64,000 bases of DNA from Pseudomonadota bacterium (GTDB taxonomy: Bacteria; Pseudomonadota; Gammaproteobacteria; Burkholderiales; Burkholderiaceae_C). The stretch is from the NCBI GenBank assembly GCA_021847345.1, contig JAJZTW010000015.1:1-64000 (forward strand), read 5' to 3'. Shown piece by piece: positions 29,813 through 39,001 of the stretch. Every line of letters starts with the position of its first letter. Within the stretch, counting starts at the first letter, position 1. A model generated the notes under the pieces. It did no database searches and was not told the DNA's origin. It was given only the letters and a program-made list of their open reading frames with translations. Position numbers and translations under genes: made by a program.

Positions 29813-29832
29813 CCAGCGCGGGCCCGCACATC

Positions 29833-31035
29833 ATGGGACTGTCCTGGCGCATCGCCTTCAACTTCCTGCGGGACGGCAAAGCGCAGACCCTGCTGATCAT
29901 CGGCGGCGTGGCGGTCGGCGCGGCGGTGATCGTGTTCATCACCGCGCTGGTCGACGGGCTGCAGGGCAACATCGTGCAGCGCACCCTCGGCACGCAGGCG
30001 CATATCGTGGTGTCGGCTCCCGACCTGCTGGCGCTGGCGGCCGCGCCGCCGCCGGGCACGGTGGATCTGCGGGCCACCGACGCGCGCCCGCAGCGCCTGC
30101 GCTCGATCAACAACTGGCCCGGCATGCTGCGCGTGCTGCAGGGCCTGTCCGGCGTGCGCGCGGTGTCGCCGATGGTCAGCGGACCGGCTTTCGCGCAGCG
30201 CGGCACCGCGGTGCGCGCCATCGCCATCCTGGGAATCGAGCCGCGACGCTATGTGCGGGTGATCCCGCTGGACCAGGACATCGTGCAGGGACACCTGGCC
30301 GTGGGCGCCAGCCAGGTCCTGGTCGGCACCAGGCTGGCGCAGGACCTGGGCCTGCGCGTGGGCGACAAGCTGCGCGTGCAGGGCGCGGCCGGCGGCTCGC
30401 AGGTGTTCGACGTCGCAGGGGTGTTCAGCCTGGGCGTTCGCGACCTCGACGAGCGCTATGTGTACATGGGTCTGAAGCCGGCGCAGTCGCTGCTCGGCCT
30501 GCCCGGCGGGGCGACCGAGATCGACCTCACGGTGCAGCATATTTTCGACGCGCAGCGAATCGCGGCGCGCATCGCCGCGCTCACCGGGTTGAAATCGGAA
30601 AGCTGGATGGACACCAATTCCCAGTTGCTCAACGCGCTGCGCTCGCAATCCCTGTCGAGCGCGCTGATCCGGTTTTTCGTCGGCCTTTCGGTGGCCTTCG
30701 GCATCGCCAGCGTGCTGGCGGTCAGCGTGGTGCAGCGCACGCGGGAGATCGGCATCCTGCGCGCCATGGGGGCGACGCGCCAGCGCATCCTGGCGGTGTT
30801 CCTGTACGAGGGCGCCGCGGTGGGCTTCGCCGGCTCGACGGTGGGAGCCGCCGCGGGAGGCGCGATGGTCTGGGCCTTCAACACCTACGGCCCCGGGCTG
30901 TTCTACGTGCCGGTGCCTCCGGCGCTGGTGTTCGAGGCGGTGGCGCTGGCCACGCTGGCCGGCGTGGCGGCGGCCGCGCTGCCGGCGCTGCGCGCCGCGC
31001 GCCTGGACCCGGTGGTGGCCATTCGCTATGTCTGA
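29833..31035 (+). CDS. MacB/FtsX-type ABC transporter permease
   Basis: 400 residues. The first helix [21 protein letters not shown] precedes a large periplasmic domain (about 45-270). Three C-terminal helices follow, with the conserved [27 protein letters not shown] segment typical of MacB/LolC permeases. The ATPase is encoded separately by the next gene, which overlaps by 8 nt. Works with the adjacent adaptor. Confidence 0.88.
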   Translation: MGLSWRIAFNFLRDGKAQTLLIIGGVAVGAAVIVFITALVDGLQGNIVQRTLGTQAHIVVSAPDLLALAAAPPPGTVDLRATDARPQRLRSINNWPGMLRVLQGLSGVRAVSPMVSGPAFAQRGTAVRAIAILGIEPRRYVRVIPLDQDIVQGHLAVGASQVLVGTRLAQDLGLRVGDKLRVQGAAGGSQVFDVAGVFSLGVRDLDERYVYMGLKPAQSLLGLPGGATEIDLTVQHIFDAQRIAARIAALTGLKSESWMDTNSQLLNALRSQSLSSALIRFFVGLSVAFGIASVLAVSVVQRTREIGILRAMGATRQRILAVFLYEGAAVGFAGSTVGAAAGGAMVWAFNTYGPGLFYVPVPPALVFEAVALATLAGVAAAALPALRAARLDPVVAIRYV

Positions 31036-31750
31036 ATCCGCCTCCCCCCATGTGCTGCGCCTGCAGGACCTGCGCAAGTCCTACCAGGTCGGCACCGCAC
31101 TGGAAACCGAGGTGCTGCACGGCATCGACTTCGAGCTGCGGCGCGGCGAGTTCACCGCGCTGGTCGGCCCCAGCGGCTCGGGCAAGACCACGCTGCTCAA
31201 CCTGATCGGCCTGCTCGACACCCCCACGTCCGGCGAGCTGTACCTGCTGGATCGTCCCACGCGCGAGCTGGACGACGCGGCGCGCACCGCGCTGCGCGGC
31301 GGCTCGATCGGATTCGTGTTCCAGTTCCACCACCTGATCCAGGCCTTCGGCGTGCTGGACAACGTGCTCATGCCGGCGCTGGTGCAGGGTGCGCGGCGCA
31401 GCGCGGAACTCGAACGACGCGCGCTGGAGCTGCTCGAAGCCGTGGGCCTGGGAGCGCACGCGCACAAGCGCCCCTCCGAGCTGTCCGGCGGCCAGCAGCA
31501 GCGGGTGGCCATCGCCCGCGCGCTGCTGACACGCCCGCCCCTGGTGCTGGCCGACGAGCCCACCGGCAACCTGGACACCCACAGCGCCGACGACGTGTTC
31601 GCGCTGCTGCGCCGCTTCAACCGCGAGTTCGGCTGCGCGGTGCTGGTGGTCACGCACGACCCGCGGCTGGCTCATCGCTGCGACCGCATCGTCGACCTGG
31701 TCGACGGCCGGCTGGTCGGCGACCGGGCGATCGTCGCCGAGGCGGGCTGA
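31028..31750 (+). CDS. MacB/LolD-type ABC transporter ATPase
   Basis: 240 residues. Walker [17 protein letters not shown]-loop [12 protein letters not shown], signature [16 protein letters not shown], Walker [13 protein letters not shown] and the switch His in [11 protein letters not shown] are all intact. Start ATG overlaps the permease stop. Energises the exporter encoded by the two preceding genes. Confidence 0.93.
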   Translation: MSESASPHVLRLQDLRKSYQVGTALETEVLHGIDFELRRGEFTALVGPSGSGKTTLLNLIGLLDTPTSGELYLLDRPTRELDDAARTALRGGSIGFVFQFHHLIQAFGVLDNVLMPALVQGARRSAELERRALELLEAVGLGAHAHKRPSELSGGQQQRVAIARALLTRPPLVLADEPTGNLDTHSADDVFALLRRFNREFGCAVLVVTHDPRLAHRCDRIVDLVDGRLVGDRAIVAEAG

Positions 31751-31786
31751 GGCGCGTGACCCGGCGCCTGCAGGCCGAGCCGGCGA

Positions 31787-32398
31787 TCAGCCGGCCGCGG
31801 CGAGGCTTCGCGCCACCTGGCGCGCCAGGTGCTGCGCCGCGCGGCGCCACATGGTCTGGTTGTCGGCCTTGACCTCGAGCGTGTAGTCGCCGACCACCGA
31901 TCCGCGGCGCGGATCGATGAGCCGGGCCTGCAGGTACAGGATCAGGTCGCTGACCTTGCGCACCGACGCGCTGAGCACGTAGTCGGCGCCGGCGCTGCGC
32001 CCCAGGCGCAGCAGGCAGGGTCCGCAGCTCGACGGATGGGCGTAGTCCCCGGCAAGTTCGCGTTCGTCGCGGCGCACTGCCGGGGTGTCGAGCATGCGCA
32101 CGCCGGGCGCGGCGTTGCGCAGCGCCTGTTCGAACTGTCCCGGCATGCTGCGCAGCCAGTCGGCCTGCCACTTCAGCAACTGCGGGCGCTGGTCGATCGA
32201 CGTGTCGAAGAACTCGAAGGGCAGCACGATTATGCGTTGCTGGCGCGCCGTGGCCGCAGGCGCGGGCGGTGCGTCGCCGGCGGCATGGGACGCGGGCGCG
32301 GCGAGCAGCGCGCACAGCGCCAGCAGCGCCGCGCGGACCATGGCGAAGCGGCGGTGGCGACGCGGGGCGGGATTCGGCGGCAACGTCAGTGGGGGCAT
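31787..32398 (-). CDS. Putative periplasmic protein of unknown function (DUF2380/DUF3280-like)
   Basis: 203 residues from ATG 32398, 8 nt after AGGAG. Charged N-terminus followed by a hydrophobic stretch ending ALLAAPASHAAGDA, a probable Sec signal. The mature part has RIIVLPFEFFDTSID, two Cys in SSCGPCLLRLGR, then DYVLSASVRKVSDLILYLQARLID and a C-terminal helix. Small proteins with this layout are found beside PQQ-dependent methanol dehydrogenase genes in other bacteria; the family number is from memory and should be checked. Divergent from the sigma-54 activator. Confidence 0.6.
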   Translation of the reverse strand: MPPLTLPPNPAPRRHRRFAMVRAALLALCALLAAPASHAAGDAPPAPAATARQQRIIVLPFEFFDTSIDQRPQLLKWQADWLRSMPGQFEQALRNAAPGVRMLDTPAVRRDERELAGDYAHPSSCGPCLLRLGRSAGADYVLSASVRKVSDLILYLQARLIDPRRGSVVGDYTLEVKADNQTMWRRAAQHLARQVARSLAAAG

Positions 32399-32898
32399 GG
32401 CGACGGCTCCTGGATGGGCCCGGCCGTGCACGCCGCGGTCGACGAGCGCCGGGACGCGTCGGCCCAGTGTATGCCTGCCCCGGCGCATACGCCGAAGCGC
32501 CGAGCGCGGATGCCGATACGTGTGGTTGCATCCCGCCGGGCACGGCTACGGGCGCCGGCATGCCTGGACAACGGTCGCGATTGTCCTCGTAGAGAGCAGT
32601 CCCGCACATTTTGTTGCAGATATCGTTAGGGCTTCGGTTTTTTTGTTGGTTTTTGCTCTGGACTCGACAAGCCGTGCGCGCAAGAATGGGCCGGAGGCTT
32701 CTGGCTCACACAGCGTCGTCCGCACCGGACAGGGCACGACCAAGACCCTAGACGCGGGAACCATCGGGAGCCCCGGAACACACGCACCCCGACGGGGTGC
32801 GGCAGGCAGCGCCGGCCAAGGGGGGCCACGCGGAGCATGGCGTGAGCGAGCGCCGCGGCGTTCCGGATGAAGATGGTTCGAATCCGAGGAGACCGGAG
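32399..32898. other. 500-bp region upstream of the sigma-54 activator gene
   Basis: Lies between the leftward DUF gene and the rightward activator gene. Contains an AT-rich patch (about 32605-32660), unusual in this GC-rich DNA, that begins with TTTTGTTGCAG. Its TGTTGCA matches a motif upstream of xoxF and fhcB. It also contains a perfect small hairpin at 32784-32800 (GCACCCC / GGGGTGC). Promoters for both genes must be here, but I cannot place a convincing -35/-10. No credible ORF. Confidence 0.5.
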
Positions 32899-34875
<1,977 letters not shown>

Positions 34876-34907
34876 CGGCGCGCGGCCTGTGCGCCGCGCC
34901 TTTCCAC

Positions 34908-34937
34908 TGTGTTGCAGGCGCTGGAGCAAACTGTTCC
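34908..34937 (+). promoter_or_regulatory. Candidate upstream activator site for xoxF
   Basis: Two dyad-like motifs lie 85-115 bp upstream of the -24 box: TGTGTTGCA (34908-34916) and GGAGCA-AAC-TGTTCC (34923-34937). Together they give TTGC-N10-GCAA. The 9-mer TGTGTTGCA recurs as its complement upstream of fhcB. The distance suits an enhancer for a sigma-54 activator. A GC hairpin at 34875-34897 (GCGGCGC / GCGCCGC) at the activator stop codon may end the preceding transcript. Confidence 0.5.
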
Positions 34938-35023
34938 GCGCCGCGCCGCGCCGACCCGGCGCGCGCGCATGGCTGGCGCCGCGCCCCCTCGGAGAGCCTG
35001 CGCGACAGGCGCCTCGAGCGAAC

Positions 35024-35039
35024 TGGCACGGAGGTTGCT
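35024..35039 (+). promoter_or_regulatory. Sigma-54 (-24/-12) promoter of xoxF
   Basis: TGGCACGGAGGTTGCT is an exact match to the sigma-54 consensus TGGCACG-N4-TTGCW, with GG and GC separated by the required 10 nt. It lies 139 bp upstream of the xoxF GTG and 149 bp after a sigma-54 activator gene. Confidence 0.85.
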
Positions 35040-35127
35040 CACTGCGTTCCCGAGACCCTCAAGATCTCTCGGGCAAGCGCGGGTCCGTCCCGCGCCTTCC
35101 CGACCCCGCGACGGGGGAGCTCAGAGC

Positions 35128-35145
35128 CGCAGTCGGGCGACTGCG
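35128..35145 (+). promoter_or_regulatory. Hairpin in the xoxF 5' leader
   Basis: CGCAGTCG-GG-CGACTGCG forms a perfect stem 32 nt before the xoxF start. It is preceded by a weaker CCCCGCGACGGGG stem in the predicted leader of roughly 125 nt. Possible mRNA-stability or regulatory element; no known riboswitch class is recognised. Confidence 0.4.
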
Positions 35146-35177
35146 ACTTCGTTCACTCGCTAGAGGAGACAACTGCC

Positions 35178-37022
35178 GTGTACAAGTTCGTCAAGTCCGC
35201 AAGCCGCAAGGCGGCCCTCAAGCCCAGGTGGCTTGCAGGTGCCGCGCTTGTCGCTTTCGCCTCCGCCGGCATGATGGCGGCGCAGGCGCAATCCATCGGG
35301 GAAATGTCCGGCAACCCCGACAACTGGGTCATGCCGGCCGGCAACTACGCCAACTGGCGCTACAGCAAGCTCGACCAGATCACCACCAGCAACGCCAAGG
35401 ACCTGCAGCCGGCGTGGACCATGTCCACCGGGACGCTGCGCGGCCACGAAGGCCAGCCGCTGGTGATCGGCGACATGATGTACTACGAGACCCCGTATCC
35501 CAACCACGTCTACGCGGTCGATCTCAACGACCCGGACCACAAGGTGGCCTGGGAATTCACGCCGCCGCCGAACCCCAACGCACCGCCGGTGGCCTGCTGC
35601 GACGTGGTCAACCGCGGCCCCGGCTACTACCCGGGCAACGGCGGCGAGGTGATCGTGGCCGCGCTCGACGGCATGATCTACTCCCTCAATGCCAAGACCG
35701 GCGCGGTCGACTGGAAGTTCCAGAACGGCGACCCGAAACTGGGCCAGACCGTGACGGCAGCGCCGCAGGTGTTCAAGAACATCGTGCTGGTGGGCATCTC
35801 GGGCGGTGAATACGGGGTCAACGGCTACATCACCGCGCTGGACGCCAAGACCGGCAAGATGCTGTGGCGCGGCTACAGCAACGGCCCCGACAAGATGACC
35901 CTGATGAACCAGGGCGGCGAGCAGACCATCAACGGAGCCACGCAGGAGCCCGTCGGTCCCGACTCCAGCCTGAAGACCTGGAAGGGCGACGAGTGGAAGG
36001 TCGGCGGCGGCACGACCTGGGGCTGGTATTCCTACGACCCCAAGACCGACCTGGTCTACTACGGCAGCGGCAACCCGGGGACCTGGAACCCCTCGCAGCG
36101 CCCCGGCCTGAACCGCTGGTCGATGAGCATCTGGGCACGCAACCTGCAGACCGGCGCGGTCAAGTGGGTGTACCAGATGACCCCGCACGACGGTTGGGAC
36201 TATGACGGGGTCAACGAGATGGTGCTGTTCGACGCCCACGTCGACGGCAAGACCGTCCCGGCGCTGGCGCACTTCGACCGCAACGGCTTCTCCTTCGTGC
36301 TCGACCGCGACAACGGCAAGCTGATCGCGATCCACAAATACGACCCGTCCGTGAACTGGGCCAGCGGCTTCAACATGAAGACCGGCATGCCCAACCTGGA
36401 CGAGAAGTACATGACCCACGCAGGGGTCAACGTGAAGGGGATCTGCCCGTCCTCGCAGGGCGACAAGGACCAGCAGCCGGTGTCCTTCGACCCGCAGACC
36501 GGGCTGTTCTATGCGCCGCTGAACCACCTGTGCATGGACTACCAGGCCTTCAAGGTCAAGTACCTGGCCGGCTTCCCCTTCGTGGGCGCCATCGTCAACA
36601 TGAAGCCCGGCCCCGGCGGCTATCGTGGACGCTACATCGCCTACGACCCGGTCACCGGCAAGACCGACTGGCAGATCCACGACACCTTCCAGGACTGGGG
36701 CGGCTCGCTGACCACCGCCGGCGGCGTGGCCTTCTACGGCACGCTCAAGGGCGACTTCCGCGCGGTCGACGCGAAGACGGGCAAGGTGCTCTACAGCTTC
36801 CACTGCCCGTCGGGGATCATCGGCAACCCGATCACCTACATGCATGACGGACGCCAGTACGTCGCCGTGCTGAGCGGTGTCGGCGGCTGGGCTGCGATCG
36901 GGATGACCAACAACCTGCACAAGGCCACCGCCGGCCTGGGCGCGGTGGGTCTGAACGCCAGTCTCAACCAGTACACCCAGCTGGGTGGCACGTTGATGGT
37001 CTTCGCACTGCCCAAGACCTGA
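35178..37022 (+). CDS. xoxF: XoxF, lanthanide-dependent PQQ methanol dehydrogenase
   Basis: 614 residues from GTG 35178, 9 nt after GAGGAG; no ATG is as well placed. Sec signal to about residue 38 (FASAGMMAAQAQS). Eight-bladed quinoprotein with the vicinal disulfide VACCDVVNRG near 139. The metal-site motif HDGWDYDGVNE has Asp at 341 and 343; the second Asp marks lanthanide-binding XoxF, whereas calcium MxaF has Ala there. Oxidises methanol to formaldehyde (and possibly on to formate) in the periplasm, passing electrons to XoxG. First gene after the sigma-54 promoter and followed by an intrinsic terminator. Confidence 0.96.
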   Translation: MYKFVKSASRKAALKPRWLAGAALVAFASAGMMAAQAQSIGEMSGNPDNWVMPAGNYANWRYSKLDQITTSNAKDLQPAWTMSTGTLRGHEGQPLVIGDMMYYETPYPNHVYAVDLNDPDHKVAWEFTPPPNPNAPPVACCDVVNRGPGYYPGNGGEVIVAALDGMIYSLNAKTGAVDWKFQNGDPKLGQTVTAAPQVFKNIVLVGISGGEYGVNGYITALDAKTGKMLWRGYSNGPDKMTLMNQGGEQTINGATQEPVGPDSSLKTWKGDEWKVGGGTTWGWYSYDPKTDLVYYGSGNPGTWNPSQRPGLNRWSMSIWARNLQTGAVKWVYQMTPHDGWDYDGVNEMVLFDAHVDGKTVPALAHFDRNGFSFVLDRDNGKLIAIHKYDPSVNWASGFNMKTGMPNLDEKYMTHAGVNVKGICPSSQGDKDQQPVSFDPQTGLFYAPLNHLCMDYQAFKVKYLAGFPFVGAIVNMKPGPGGYRGRYIAYDPVTGKTDWQIHDTFQDWGGSLTTAGGVAFYGTLKGDFRAVDAKTGKVLYSFHCPSGIIGNPITYMHDGRQYVAVLSGVGGWAAIGMTNNLHKATAGLGAVGLNASLNQYTQLGGTLMVFALPKT

Positions 37023-37053
37023 GTCGAGCCTCCCTTGTGGCAATGACGGAGCG

Positions 37054-37090
37054 GGGCCACGTCGCGCGGTTTGGATGTGGCCCTTTTTTT
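37054..37090 (+). terminator. Intrinsic terminator after xoxF
   Basis: GGGCCACGTC and GATGTGGCCC form a 10-bp stem (one G-U pair) with a 10-nt loop, followed directly by seven T. It sits between the xoxF stop and the xoxJ ribosome site, so it should reduce read-through and make xoxF the most abundant product of the operon. Confidence 0.85.
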
Positions 37091-37158
37091 CCTACTACAA
37101 GCAACGCATTGCCCGCTGGTTGCCGCTGATGGTTCGGTATTTCAACGAGGAGGCTCTG

Positions 37159-37965
37159 ATGAACATGCTTCGACCCTCACGCCTGCTGGCCGCCATGGCG
37201 GCCTGCGCGGGCCTGCTGTACGCCGGCGGCGCACTGGCCGCCAAGCCCCTGCGCGTGTGCGCGGACCCCGACTACCTGCCCTATTCCAACCAGGCCGGAC
37301 AAGGCTTCGAGAACAAGGTCGCCGAACTGGTGGCCAAGTCCCTGGGCCGGCCGCTCCAGTACGTCTGGTCGAGCTACCGCCAGCCCGGCGGCTTCGACAA
37401 CTTCCTCGCGCTCAACCTGGACAAGGGCAAGTGCGACGTCGTGATGGACATCCCCTACGGCGACCCGGAGGAGACCTACACCCGTCCGTACTACGGATCG
37501 ACCTACGTGTTCGTGTGGAAGAAGTCCCACGACTACGACCTGTCCAAGGGACTCGACTCGCCGATCCTGCGCAAGGTGCGGATCGGCTTCGAAAGCGGCA
37601 CGCCGCCCGAGATGGGCCTGAAGATGCGCAACCTGTTGCTCGGCGCCAAGCCCTTCGACACCGCGGAAAAGCGCGGCGTCAGCCCGGCGTCGACCCTGCG
37701 CGCGGTGCAGGACGGCAAGGTCGACGTGCTGCTCACGTGGGAGCCCGCGATCGGCGCATCGATGAAGAAGTTTCCCGACCTGACCATGGCGCGGGTGCCC
37801 GACACCAACGCGCTGGGCAGCCCCGAGCGCTACCTGTTCTTCATGTCGATGGCAGTTCGCCCGAAGGACAAGGCCTTGAGAAACCGGATCAACCAGGTGA
37901 TCGCCAGCCACAAGCCGCAGATCGCCCAGATCATGGACGACTACAACGTGCACATCCTGCGCTGA
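37159..37965 (+). CDS. xoxJ: XoxJ, periplasmic binding-like protein associated with XoxF
   Basis: 268 residues from ATG 37159 behind GAGGAGG; the track start lies within the terminator hairpin. Sec signal ending GGALAAKP. SBP_bac_3-like fold with LRVCADPDYLPYSNQAGQGFENKVAELVA and DVVMDIPYGDPE. It matches MxaJ/XoxJ proteins, which look like solute-binding proteins but are thought to help activate or assemble the methanol dehydrogenase. Position between xoxF and xoxG confirms the assignment. Confidence 0.92.
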   Translation: MNMLRPSRLLAAMAACAGLLYAGGALAAKPLRVCADPDYLPYSNQAGQGFENKVAELVAKSLGRPLQYVWSSYRQPGGFDNFLALNLDKGKCDVVMDIPYGDPEETYTRPYYGSTYVFVWKKSHDYDLSKGLDSPILRKVRIGFESGTPPEMGLKMRNLLLGAKPFDTAEKRGVSPASTLRAVQDGKVDVLLTWEPAIGASMKKFPDLTMARVPDTNALGSPERYLFFMSMAVRPKDKALRNRINQVIASHKPQIAQIMDDYNVHILR

Positions 37966-38068
37966 GCAAAGACTCGCCGGGCCGGTGCCCCGACCACCGT
38001 TCACGCCACGCGGCCGGGCTCGTCACCGGCTCGACTCCTTCCCGACCTTCGCGCAAAACATTCTCATC

Positions 38069-38842
38069 ATGTCTTCGATCCATCCCTCTTCCTTCTCTCC
38101 AACCGGCGCGCGACGCGCGCTGCGCCGCGGTCTGCTCAGCCTGTCCCTGCTCGCCGCCGGCGCGCTGGGCTGCAGCGCCCAGGCCGCCGACATGGCCACG
38201 CTGGGCCAGCAGGTCGCCAAGGGCAGCGACTGCCTGTCCTGCCACGCGGTGGACCACAAGGTCGTGGGCCCGGCCTTCGACGCCGTCGCCGCCAGGTACG
38301 CCGGCAAGCCCGGGGCCAAGCAGATGCTGATGGACGCCGTGAAGAACGGCCACGTCGGCACCTGGGGCAAGATCCCGATGCCGCCCCACCCCCAGCTGTC
38401 GCAGAAGCAGCTCGACGAGGTCATCACCTGGGTCTTGTCGCTGAAGTCGGCGAAGGCGGCCGAGCCCAAGCCGGCCGCGGCAAAGACCTACAGCTACGAC
38501 GTGGCGGGCAAGACCGTGCACCTGGACTTCCCGGTGTTCGAGCACGGATCCAACGGCAAGGTCACGAAGGCCGTGTTCCGCGGCTACGAGCTGTGGAATT
38601 CCTACTGCTTTCGCTGCCACGGCGTCGACGCCACCGGCTCCGAGTACGCGCCCGACCTGCGCAAATCGGTGCTCAACGGCATGAGCTCGCAGCGCATGAC
38701 CTCGATCGCCATGACGGGCATCAAGGCCAAGGGGATGCCGTCCTGGGCGGGCTTCTTCGACCCCGGGCAGTTGCAGGACATCTACCAGTACGTGGCGGCG
38801 CGCGCCTACAAGCTGGTGGCCGAGGGAACGCCGGCGCAGTGA
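38069..38842 (+). CDS. xoxG: Diheme XoxG-type cytochrome c
   Basis: 257 residues; ATG 38069, without a clear ribosome site. Sec signal ending ALGCSAQAAD. Two heme c sites: DCLSCH near 54, in a small cytochrome c551-like domain with the Met ligand in GKIPMPPHP, and YCFRCH near 180, in a domain with NSYCFRCHGVDATGSEYAPDL and GMPSWAGFF, as in XoxG/MxaG. Known XoxG proteins usually have one heme. This looks like a fusion of the direct acceptor of XoxF with a c551-like carrier, which would extend the electron path to the oxidase within one chain. Confidence 0.88.
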   Translation: MSSIHPSSFSPTGARRALRRGLLSLSLLAAGALGCSAQAADMATLGQQVAKGSDCLSCHAVDHKVVGPAFDAVAARYAGKPGAKQMLMDAVKNGHVGTWGKIPMPPHPQLSQKQLDEVITWVLSLKSAKAAEPKPAAAKTYSYDVAGKTVHLDFPVFEHGSNGKVTKAVFRGYELWNSYCFRCHGVDATGSEYAPDLRKSVLNGMSSQRMTSIAMTGIKAKGMPSWAGFFDPGQLQDIYQYVAARAYKLVAEGTPAQ

Positions 38843-38912
38843 ACGCACCTCGAGCCCCGGCCGGCGCACGCGGCCGACCGGCTCGTGTCATCATTTGGGG
38901 GAACGACCCGCC

Positions 38913-38967
38913 GGGCGCGCACCTGACCGTGCGCGCCCTTGTCGCGCAGACGCACGCTCGAGCGTGC
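38913..38967. promoter_or_regulatory. Perfect hairpin plus 16-bp palindrome upstream of the TonB receptor gene
   Basis: GGGCGCGCAC-CTGACC-GTGCGCGCCC (38913-38938) is a perfect 10-bp stem that may end xoxG transcription. Fourteen bases later, GCACGCTCGAGCGTGC (38952-38967) is a perfect palindrome 34 bp before the receptor start codon. Either could be an RNA hairpin; the second could be an operator controlling the receptor. Confidence 0.5.
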
Positions 38968-39001
38968 CGCAAGGCGGATCGCAACCCCCCGGAGGAGACT
39001 C

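Noticed and set aside
32875-32885. GGTTCGAATCC, a perfect tRNA T-loop sequence
   Set aside because: The flanking bases do not form a T-stem and no anticodon arm, D-arm or acceptor stem can be folded around it.
34909-35163. 84-residue ORF upstream of xoxF
   Set aside because: Runs across the sigma-54 promoter and upstream sites, has no ribosome site and no recognisable sequence.
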